Positions 57,716 to 64,000 of a stretch of 64,000 bases of DNA are shown one piece after another (position 1 is the stretch's first letter; each line of letters opens with the position of its first letter). A program made the position numbers and the translations under genes. The notes below the pieces were generated by a model. That model had not been told where the DNA came from. It did not search any database and worked only from the letters and a program-made list of their open reading frames with translations. Source of the DNA: Tautonia rosea (GTDB lineage Bacteria; Planctomycetota; Planctomycetia; Isosphaerales; Isosphaeraceae); assembly GCF_012958305.1 (NCBI RefSeq), contig NZ_JABBYO010000004.1, forward strand, positions 372,001 to 436,000, read 5' to 3'.

Positions 57716-58282
57716 ATGCCACGAGAGATGCCGCGTCCCTCCCGGCGTCGGTTTTCCCTGCTCGACGGGATGATCCTCGTCGCCTCGATGGCTCCGGGTC
57801 TTGCAATGTCCCGGTCCTGGGTCGAGGAACTCCCTAACAATTTTTTCCAGGGCAGCCCGTTGGGTTCCGTGTGGAGTGCAACCGGCTATCTCATGGCGCT
57901 GGCGACACCAGTGCTCCTCTCGATGACTCCGGGGCTACTCGTCCTCAGACTCCGCCCACCGAGACGTGCTGGGAGACGACTCTGGCATTCTCGAGGGACG
58001 ATCACCCTTGCCACTCTGTCGATCGTTGCCCCGGTCGGCGGGACTGCCCTCTGGCTCATGTTCCAACTCGCCCCAGACGGGCCACCCGATGCTTACCAGA
58101 TCGTCGTGATTTTCCTCCTGGTGTCGACCTTGCTCGGCACGGCGTCCGGAACGATCGCCTTCGTCAGCCGGTTGATCAGACTCCGAGGGCGATCACTCGA
58201 CTGGGTTGATCATCTCGGCAGGGTCTGGGGATGGCTCTGGATCGTCCTTGCCTTCATCAACTTCTGGACACTCCTGCGTTGA
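57716..58282 (+). CDS. Small polytopic membrane protein
   Basis: A 188-residue protein with about four hydrophobic segments: FSLLDGMILVASMAPGLAMS, ATGYLMALATPVLLSMTPGL, ITLATLSIVAPVGGTALWLM, IVVIFLLVSTLLGTASGTIA. No family recognised. The start ATG 57716 (MPREMPRPSRRRF) is chosen because it puts basic residues before the first helix; a frame to 57623 is also open. The epimerase gene starts 5 bases after its stop, so they are probably cotranscribed. Confidence 0.65.
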   Translation: MPREMPRPSRRRFSLLDGMILVASMAPGLAMSRSWVEELPNNFFQGSPLGSVWSATGYLMALATPVLLSMTPGLLVLRLRPPRRAGRRLWHSRGTITLATLSIVAPVGGTALWLMFQLAPDGPPDAYQIVVIFLLVSTLLGTASGTIAFVSRLIRLRGRSLDWVDHLGRVWGWLWIVLAFINFWTLLR

Positions 58283-58287
58283 CCTCG

Positions 58288-59373
58288 ATGATTCCCAATG
58301 GCGGCTTGAACGAACGCCCCTGCCTCGTCACCGGCGCCACCGGCCTGCTCGGCAGCCACATCGCCGAGCGGCTCGTTGCTCGGGGAGAGCCGGTCCGAGC
58401 CCTCGTCCGGGCGACCAGTGATACCAGATTTCTCGAATCGCTCGGCGTGGAACTCGTCGTTGGCGACCTGACTGACGCGGAATCCTGCGCCGAGGCCCTC
58501 AAGAACATCCGGGTCGTCTACCATGCCGCGGCGAAGGTGGGAGATTGGGGGACATGGGACGAGTTCCAGTCTGCTTGTCTCGATGCAACTGAGTCGCTCG
58601 CCCGAGCGGCGATTGCTTCCGGGGTGCATCGCTTCCTGCACATCAGCTCGACCAGCGCTTATGGCCATCCCCCTCGGACCGGCAAGGCGATCAGCGAGGA
58701 TCATCCGCTCGGTGTCGGCCTTTGGTGGCCCTGGGACTATTACACCATCAGCAAGGTCGAATCGGAACGGATTCTCTGGCGTCTGGCGAGAGAGGAAGGA
58801 CTTCCCTTGACCGTTATCCGGCCAAGCTGGCTCTACGGCGAACGCGACCGGACGACCGTTGCTCGCATGATTCGCCGCATGCGAGGGGCCGGGATTCCGG
58901 TCATTGGCCCTGGAGACAATCCGCTGAGTGCCATCTATGCCGGAAATGTTGCTGATGCCTGCATCCTTGCGGCCGAGGACCCCTCTTCGGAACACGAGGC
59001 GTACAACATCACCGACCAGGGGCCAATGACCCAGCGAGAGTTTCTTCGATACTTCGCTGAGGCCGCCGGAGCCGGACCCCCTCGGTGGTACCGTCGGCTG
59101 CCGCATTTCTATCCGATGGTGTTTGGTGGTTCGCTGGTTATTGAAGCCTATGCCCGGCTCATGGGCTGGCCGAAGGCGCCCATCATCACCCGGTATGCAA
59201 CTTGGCTGATGGCCCGACGGATTTGGTACAGTACCGAGAAGGCTCGATCGCGGCTGGGCTGGAATCCTGCCCTCGGCAATGCGGAAAGCATTGCTCAGAC
59301 GGTTCGTTGGTTCCTGGACCAGGACACCGAGCACCACAACTCGTTGACGGTCGCTGCACCCGACCGGGCCTGA
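58288..59373 (+). CDS. NAD-dependent epimerase/dehydratase (extended SDR)
   Basis: A 361-residue extended short-chain dehydrogenase. CLVTGATGLLGSHIAERL (12-29) is the GxxGxxG cofactor motif, VVGDLTD binds adenine, LHISSTSAYG has the catalytic Ser/Thr, and YTISK (Tyr152, Lys156) is the active pair. HPPRTGKAISEDHPL and IRPSWLYGERD are usual neighbours. It may act on a nucleotide-sugar or, as in 3-beta-hydroxysteroid dehydrogenase-like members, on a hydrophobic alcohol; sequence alone does not decide. ATG 58288 (MIPNGG) is preferred over the longer frame from 58231, which lies inside the previous gene. Confidence 0.9.
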   Translation: MIPNGGLNERPCLVTGATGLLGSHIAERLVARGEPVRALVRATSDTRFLESLGVELVVGDLTDAESCAEALKNIRVVYHAAAKVGDWGTWDEFQSACLDATESLARAAIASGVHRFLHISSTSAYGHPPRTGKAISEDHPLGVGLWWPWDYYTISKVESERILWRLAREEGLPLTVIRPSWLYGERDRTTVARMIRRMRGAGIPVIGPGDNPLSAIYAGNVADACILAAEDPSSEHEAYNITDQGPMTQREFLRYFAEAAGAGPPRWYRRLPHFYPMVFGGSLVIEAYARLMGWPKAPIITRYATWLMARRIWYSTEKARSRLGWNPALGNAESIAQTVRWFLDQDTEHHNSLTVAAPDRA

Positions 59374-59393
59374 GTTCCTCGATGGCGGCATCC

Positions 59394-59416
59394 GGAGAAA
59401 AACGCGCGTTTTCTCC
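59394..59416 (+). terminator. Hairpin after the epimerase gene
   Basis: GGAGAAAA (59394-59401) pairs with TTTTCTCC (59409-59416) around ACGCGCG, 20 bases past the stop codon. The T-run is part of the stem. Confidence 0.55.
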
Positions 59417-59548
59417 ACGATCTGTGATCCAAGGACAACGTGACGTAGCGACCTGCTCCGTTCCCATCGTAGAATAGGATCATCCGACTGATTGTGGACG
59501 AGGCAGAGTCTCCTGGCGATGCCGATCGCAGACGGAAGGGGAATAGCG

Positions 59549-60079
59549 ATGGGGCTCAATCCGGAGACGACCCCGGACCCGATCGATGGCATCGCCCGAG
59601 CAGACCTGGAGCGGGCCATCCTGATTTATCTGGAACGTGCCTATCCAGAGGGAACTTTCCCGGAGGCGGTGCGCCGCCGTCTGGCCTGGCGAGAGGCCCC
59701 CGGCGTGGTTCCCTTGCACGACCGTCAGATCTTTGAGGCGTCGAGTTCCGGCCCCGAGGGATCACCGATTTATGCGATCCGCCTGGGGAATTCAAGATAT
59801 CCGCACATGAAGTTGCAAGTGCAGCCCTGGCCATCCGATGCCGGGTTCCTGCTTTCCGTCAATTCACATGATCAGGTCGCCCCGCCGGATCCGTCCTCGC
59901 CCGAGGCAGATGCCTTTCGAGCCTTGCAGGCGGCCAATCAACATTACAAAGAGCAAATCGAGTCGGCCTGGGAAGCGGCCGGACTGCCTACGTTCCTTGG
60001 TTATCTGAAGCATTACATTCAGAACGAGGAAGCCAAGCTCGCGAATCCAGGACCGGGGATGTCCGACGATCGGACCTGA
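59549..60079 (+). CDS. Hypothetical protein, 176 residues
   Basis: A soluble acidic protein without signal or TM: IARADLERAILIYLERAYPEG, VPLHDRQIFEASSSGPEGSP in parts, RYPHMKLQVQPWPSDAGFLL, FRALQAANQHYKEQIESAWE, PTFLGYLKHYIQNEEAKL. Codon use and composition look like real coding sequence, and ATG 59549 follows GAAGGGG at 8 bases. I do not recognise a family; it may be a conserved planctomycete protein. Hairpins lie on both sides, so it is probably transcribed alone. Confidence 0.7.
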   Translation: MGLNPETTPDPIDGIARADLERAILIYLERAYPEGTFPEAVRRRLAWREAPGVVPLHDRQIFEASSSGPEGSPIYAIRLGNSRYPHMKLQVQPWPSDAGFLLSVNSHDQVAPPDPSSPEADAFRALQAANQHYKEQIESAWEAAGLPTFLGYLKHYIQNEEAKLANPGPGMSDDRT

Positions 60080-60112
60080 CTGAGTCTACCACCAGGCGAG
60101 CGCGCAATGATT

Positions 60113-60134
60113 CCTCCCTTGGCTTGAAGGGAGG
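60113..60134. terminator. Hairpin between convergent genes
   Basis: CCTCCCTT (60113-60120) and AAGGGAGG (60127-60134) with loop GGCTTG, 33 bases after the plus-strand stop and 18 bases past the minus-strand stop. It can serve both genes. Confidence 0.55.
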
Positions 60135-60151
60135 GGCGCTTCAAGCTGAGC

Positions 60152-61435
60152 TTACTCGGTTGTTCCCGGGCGTCCCGACCCTTCATCGGGAAGCTCCGGC
60201 TCAAGGCTCGTTCCTGAATCGTCTGGAACTGGCAGGGTATTCGGGTGACGAGGCAGTTGGATCCGAAAGCAAGAACCCTGACCCGGAGTGCTTCGGAACG
60301 AGGCGAAACCTCCATGCATTTCGGCGAAGGTGCGGACGAGGCTCAAGCCTAATCCAATGCCGCGCTTGCCGAACTGGAAGTCGCCCGACGAGTGGTGCAT
60401 GGTGTCAAACCCGGTGAAGAAGGGCTCGAAGACAAGGTCCTGCTCGTTCGGGTCGATCCCGACCCCCTCGTCGCAGACCTCGAAGGCCACGGCATCTTCT
60501 CCTTCCGGACCAGCCCAGACTCGGATCAATCCTTGATCTGGGGTGAACTTGATCGCATTGATGACCAGATTGGACAGCGCATCGGCCACCTTACCCCGAT
60601 CGACCTCAGCCACGCCGAGCTCGGGCTCGACCACCAGCTCGATTCGCTGCTGCCGAGCGTCGAGATAGGGGTGAACGTCCTCGATGACCTGGGAAACCAG
60701 CGACTTCAATTCGACCGATTCGGCGTCGAGCATCGGTGCGAGGCGATCTGCGTGCAAAAGCTTGATCATTCGCTCGACCGTTGATGCGAGCCGTCGGCCT
60801 GCCGCAAGAATGCGCTCAACCCAACCACTGGTCAGATCATCTGGCTCGGCTGTGTTCCCCTGGGTCAGCTTCCAGAGTTCTGCCATCCCGAGCACGATTG
60901 TCACCGGCGTGTTGAGTTCGTGGCTGGCCACCTCGATAAAGTTCGACTTCAGGCGGTTTGCTTCCTGGAGTCGGAGGTTCGCGGCACGAAGTTCCTCGAT
61001 CAGGCGTTGTTTCTCGACAATCAGATTGCGATGCTCAACCGCTTGCCGGATGACCGTGGCGAGTTCTTCCGGGTCCCAGGGCTTGGCAATATATCGGAAG
61101 ACATGCCCCTCGTTGATGGCGTCGATTACCGCTTTCAGGTCCGCGTAACCGGTGATCAACAGGCGGGTGGCCTCGGGACGAATGACACGAGCCTGGCTGA
61201 GAAACTCGACGCCGGTCATCTCCGGCATCCGCTGGTCAGACATGATGACGCTGACGGTTTCCCGACCAAGAATTTCGAGTGCCTCGGCCCCCCGGCTGGC
61301 GGTCAAGACTCGGTAATCAAGTCGGAACAGGTCGAAAAGCGAGCGGAGCACCTCCGGCTCGTCATCGACGACCAGAAGCACCGGGCGACTTCGTCCGGAG
61401 GCAGGAGTGCGGCGCTGGGTCACGGCCTCGGCCAC
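60152..61435 (-). CDS. Receiver domain-histidine kinase
   Basis: Cytoplasmic signalling protein of 427 residues. An N-terminal receiver (VLLVVDDEPEVLRSLFDLF; phosphoacceptor Asp67 in IMSDQRMPEMTG; Lys118 in YIAKPWDPEE) is followed by a short coiled coil, HisKA with His172 (FIEVASHELNTPVTIVLGMAE) and a full HATPase (DALSNLVINAIKFTPDQG; CDEGVGIDPNEQD; GKRGIGLGLSLVRTFAEMHGG in parts). The receiver is of the RpfG/HDOD-associated type with the DQRMPEM motif. GTG 61435 is used; GGAGG at 61451-61447 lies in the end of the upstream gene, so the two are coupled. There is no output DNA-binding domain, so phosphate is probably passed to another protein. Confidence 0.9.
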   Translation of the reverse strand: MAEAVTQRRTPASGRSRPVLLVVDDEPEVLRSLFDLFRLDYRVLTASRGAEALEILGRETVSVIMSDQRMPEMTGVEFLSQARVIRPEATRLLITGYADLKAVIDAINEGHVFRYIAKPWDPEELATVIRQAVEHRNLIVEKQRLIEELRAANLRLQEANRLKSNFIEVASHELNTPVTIVLGMAELWKLTQGNTAEPDDLTSGWVERILAAGRRLASTVERMIKLLHADRLAPMLDAESVELKSLVSQVIEDVHPYLDARQQRIELVVEPELGVAEVDRGKVADALSNLVINAIKFTPDQGLIRVWAGPEGEDAVAFEVCDEGVGIDPNEQDLVFEPFFTGFDTMHHSSGDFQFGKRGIGLGLSLVRTFAEMHGGFASFRSTPGQGSCFRIQLPRHPNTLPVPDDSGTSLEPELPDEGSGRPGTTE

Positions 61436-61440
61436 GGCTT

Positions 61441-62304
61441 TTACGCCTCCTGGCCAGCGTGGTGTTTGGGAACCGCATCGGGGGGGAATCGCTTGGTCAA
61501 GGTCACCTCGTTCCCGGCCTCGTTGTGCCGCAATTCGTCGAGCATACCACGAGCGATCAGCAAGCCGAAGCCCCCCTCGCGTAATCCCAGGCTCTGACGA
61601 ACCTCCAGGTGGGCCAGGGGATTGTCCCGGCAGGCGGCGTGCGGCAGCATCGCCCGATCGAAGCCCGAGCCCTGATCGCGGATGCAGATCTCGACCCGGT
61701 CGTCGAAGACCCGATAACTGATCTCGACAGGGAGATCGATCTGCATGCGGTTGCCCCACTCGATGGCGTTCTGACCAATCTCCAGGACGGCCTGTTGGAG
61801 ATGCTGGACCTGTTCGATCGTCAACGGAGTCGCGCGATAGAGCCCAACGAGAAAATCATTGACCTGCCGGAGAAATTTCGGAGCGCTGTCGAGCTCGATG
61901 TGAATCTCCCCGCGAAGCCGTTCTCGTTCCGCCGTGTCTGCCCACGAGAGGGCCAGATCAATCGCCTGGTACAGGTCGCTTGGACCGTAGGGCTTGGTCA
62001 GGTAGGAATTTGCTCCCACCCGAAATCCCAGTCGTCGGTGCGAGTCGCCATGCAGGGCCGTGACCATGATGATTGGCAAGCTCATGGTTTCGGGAACCGA
62101 TCGGATCTGTCGGCAGACCTCAAACCCATCGATGTCCGGCAGCATGAGGTCGAGCAAGACAAAGTCGGGGCGAAACGTGCGAACATGATCGACCCCGGAT
62201 CGGCCGTCGAAGGCCATTTTCGGCTCGATTTGTCGAAGTCGCAGAAACGACGCAGCCATCTCGGCCTGGTCCGGGTCATCCTCGACGATCAGGGCCGTCT
62301 CCAT
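61441..62304 (-). CDS. Receiver domain with serine-kinase-like HATPase (RsbW-like)
   Basis: A 287-residue protein: receiver domain (ALIVEDDPDQAEMAASFLRL; phosphoacceptor Asp52 in LLDLMLPDIDGFEV; Lys in SYLTKPYGP) and a C-terminal GHKL ATPase without a phospho-accepting His domain (LQQAVLEIGQNAIEWGNRMQ; VEICIRDQGSGFDRAML; LREGGFGLLIARGMLDEL). The ATPase type is that of anti-sigma serine kinases such as RsbW/SpoIIAB. ATG 62304 has GGAGG 10 bases upstream. The gene ends 5 bases before the start of the histidine kinase gene, so both act in one pathway, perhaps with the kinase phosphorylating Asp52. Confidence 0.88.
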   Translation of the reverse strand: METALIVEDDPDQAEMAASFLRLRQIEPKMAFDGRSGVDHVRTFRPDFVLLDLMLPDIDGFEVCRQIRSVPETMSLPIIMVTALHGDSHRRLGFRVGANSYLTKPYGPSDLYQAIDLALSWADTAERERLRGEIHIELDSAPKFLRQVNDFLVGLYRATPLTIEQVQHLQQAVLEIGQNAIEWGNRMQIDLPVEISYRVFDDRVEICIRDQGSGFDRAMLPHAACRDNPLAHLEVRQSLGLREGGFGLLIARGMLDELRHNEAGNEVTLTKRFPPDAVPKHHAGQEA

Positions 62305-62793
62305 CGTCGATAAGCCTCCGCCGGGACGAGGGAACCTGCCCAGGAGACTCGTCCCCGAGGGTTGACACCGTAGCGGTTCCAACCGAGCACCACAACTTCG
62401 AGCCGTTCTGCGATCGGACCGATCCGAAATCAATGCTCAAGGGTGCATCGTTCGCCAGATTTCGGATGCCTCGGAACGATTGGACGCAACACGATCACGA
62501 TGATTCATACTCGGCCTGAAGAACAGAACGAAGGTGCTCATCATTGCGATCTCTTGAAAATCGTATGCCGATGAGGCGGGCGAGTCTAGCCTTGAGTCTT
62601 CGGCCGATCGAGCTTGGACCTCGACCGTGCTCAGACTCTCAGGAAAGGCGATTGTCATCTCCGACGAGACTCGACTCGCGGATCTGTTCCGACACCTTCC
62701 TGATTGTCGCAGGGCTCATAACATCCGCAAGCTATCGGCCTTTCTCGCGCGGATCAAGAGGCCAGATGAGCCTCGGCGCGATCTGTGCGCTCG
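62305..62793. other. 489-bp gap upstream of the signalling pair
   Basis: I see no convincing gene, repeat or hairpin. Two short open frames (62437-62658 minus, 62627-62845 plus) have neither a ribosome site nor family resemblance. The promoter of the receiver-ATPase gene should lie here. Confidence 0.4.
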
Positions 62794-64000
62794 TCAGTCT
62801 CGACGAGACGGACGAGGTGTGCTGCTCACCGGCCCGGGACGTTGACGGTCCGGATCCGAGGATGGAGTTCCCTCGAACGGATCGGGGGCCGGCTCGATTC
62901 GTTCGGTCGCGTCTGGCAGGGCTCCAAGGGTCGGTGCCGTTGGAGGGACCGGGGCTCCAGGCTGCTCCGCCCGCTCGATGCGGAGGTCGTCGAAGAAGAC
63001 CTCTCCGCTTGTTGCCGCCAGACCGAGGGTCACGGTCAGCTCTCCGTCCTCGGGAGCCCTCCGATAGAGCACGACTCTCCGCCATTCGGGCAAGGCCGAA
63101 AACTGGCGATATTGCATCAATTCACCGCCGATCGAGTCTCGGATGATCACCCCGCCCCCACTTCCGGGGGTCTGGAACACCGGCATTTTCACCAGAACCG
63201 AGATCCGGAGAAACTCGTGACGTCGGACCGAAATCGGTGGGCTCTGAATCGCCACAGTCGGCCGGTCCTGCACGGGCGGGAACTCCTCGATCGACTGCCC
63301 CTCGGCGGGCTGCACGCGCAATCGGAGCAACCGCTCACTGCCGCGGACGTTGCTGGTCGGGTCGGCCTCGATGTCGATCAATCCTTCGAGTCCGGGAACC
63401 TCGTACCCGACGCTGGTCCATCCCTCTCGAACGTAAAGCGCCGGGTCGGCTTCCTCGAACTCGCCGCTCGGCAAGAGATTACGTCCGAAGGGGTAGGTTC
63501 GGATCGTACTCGTCCAGAACAGTTCGAGTTGAGGCAGGGTGTTGAAGCACATCAACGGGGGAGCTGAGATGGGAGTGAGTTCGAGCTTCACCTCTGGATC
63601 ATGGGCGAAGACGGTCGAGTCTTTCAGGTCCTTCATGGCTCGCATGTGGTGTTGCTTCATCAAAATTTGCAGTGGGCGGATCACGCGTCGAGCGTTGGCG
63701 AAGGCGATTTCGGCTTCTCCACGAGACAGGCCCGCCCGAGCAGCACGAAGCTGCTCCTCAGCAATTGCCAGCAGCGTATCGCTCCCTTTCACGTCGAAAC
63801 CGTCGAGCACCAACTGTGAGTGGGACTCGACGATGGCGTCCCGCTGAAGTTCGGCCTGTTCGATTGCGAGCTCAGCCGCGATCGGAGCCCAGGAGGCAAT
63901 CGTCTGTTCGAGCTGACGGATCAGCTCGGTGTTGGGGGTCAGCAAGATCCAGGCCGTTGCTCCAAAGTCGGTCAGATGGAGCTCGATTCCCCCGGGAACC
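62794..64000 (-). CDS. C-terminal part of a secreted or carbohydrate-active protein (gene begins beyond the window)
   Basis: The frame stays open to base 64000, so the start is outside. About 401 residues are seen. The upstream edge reads VPGGIELHLTDFGATAWILL, followed by a helical part (LEQTIASWAPIAAELAIEQA; AEEQLRAARAGLSRGEAEIAF in parts). From about residue 165 comes a beta-rich module: RNLLPSGEFEEADPALYVREGW, LRLRVQPAEG, FLRISVLVKMPVFQTPGSG, and a final TSGEVFFDDLRIE. That last pattern is typical of carbohydrate-binding jelly-roll domains with a 'DDL' ending. The C-terminal 45 residues are Pro-rich. The helical part may follow a glycoside-hydrolase-like domain that lies outside; this is a guess. 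Confidence 0.7.
   Translation of the reverse strand, partial: VPGGIELHLTDFGATAWILLTPNTELIRQLEQTIASWAPIAAELAIEQAELQRDAIVESHSQLVLDGFDVKGSDTLLAIAEEQLRAARAGLSRGEAEIAFANARRVIRPLQILMKQHHMRAMKDLKDSTVFAHDPEVKLELTPISAPPLMCFNTLPQLELFWTSTIRTYPFGRNLLPSGEFEEADPALYVREGWTSVGYEVPGLEGLIDIEADPTSNVRGSERLLRLRVQPAEGQSIEEFPPVQDRPTVAIQSPPISVRRHEFLRISVLVKMPVFQTPGSGGGVIIRDSIGGELMQYRQFSALPEWRRVVLYRRAPEDGELTVTLGLAATSGEVFFDDLRIERAEQPGAPVPPTAPTLGALPDATERIEPAPDPFEGTPSSDPDRQRPGPVSSTPRPSRRD

Noticed and set aside
62437-62845. Two short frames (73 residues minus, 72 residues plus)
   Set aside because: No ribosome site, no family resemblance, and the plus-strand one runs into the next gene.
1-64000. tRNA or rRNA genes
   Set aside because: I looked in the gaps for T-loop-like GGTTCGA patterns and cloverleaf stems and found nothing convincing.

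Overview
The window reads as chromosomal DNA of a GC-rich planctomycete, and Isosphaerales-like organisms are my best guess. The reasons are a DUF1559 protein, a DUF1501/DUF1549 pair, very long secreted proteins of no recognised family, frequent GTG/TTG starts and GC-rich codon use. I see no rRNA, tRNA, CRISPR array, insertion sequence or phage gene.

Layout. 1-7.1 kb: end of an aldehyde dehydrogenase gene, an AI-2E/PerM-type membrane protein, then serA, a class V aminotransferase and hisI (serine and histidine synthesis). 5.8-9.7 kb: two adjacent TPR proteins, one with a SEC-C zinc motif, that look like paralogues. 10-12 kb: a glycosyltransferase-like protein and a DUF1559 protein. 12-21.3 kb, minus strand: a surface-glycan or glycolipid cluster whose genes mostly overlap (two GT2, CDP-alcohol phosphotransferase, methyltransferase, polysaccharide deacetylase, GT4, GT9, a 56-residue membrane protein), interrupted by an odd gyrase-B-like protein. 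21.7-28 kb, plus strand: a PpiC-type foldase lipoprotein, then RDD, SpoIIM, membrane protein, DUF4129 and DUF4350 genes in an overlapping run. 28-32 kb: a GT2-methyltransferase fusion coupled to a 750-residue membrane protein. 32-35 kb: an anti-sigma-like HEAT protein and an inositol monophosphatase. 35.3-45.7 kb: two consecutive giant envelope proteins (1156 and 2298 residues) sharing a membrane topology. 45.8-48.7 kb: DUF1501 and DUF1549 proteins. 49-57.3 kb, minus strand: a putative export locus of GAF-GAF-HlyD fusion, HlyD adaptor, PqqD-like/M50 protease/HlyD fusion and an MsbA-like ABC exporter. 57.7-60 kb: a small membrane protein, an SDR epimerase and a hypothetical protein. 60-64 kb: a receiver-histidine kinase and a receiver-ATPase pair, then a truncated secreted protein.

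How parts work together. SerA and the aminotransferase can make phosphoserine from 3-phosphoglycerate. The 12-21 kb cluster and the 28-32 kb pair are consistent with building and modifying cell-surface glycans. The 49-57 kb locus is the strongest candidate for an undescribed system: a membrane-spanning regulator-adaptor with cytoplasmic GAF domains, a second adaptor, a membrane metalloprotease fused to a peptide-binding-like domain and an adaptor, and an ABC exporter with a large periplasmic insert. Other unusual items are a gyrase-B-like protein that has lost its ATP-binding motifs and TOPRIM domain, and a palindromic repeat lying in frame inside a glycosyltransferase gene.

Limits. Family names come from reading motifs by eye. 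No database search, alignment or structure prediction was run, so calls without a strong motif are given low confidence.
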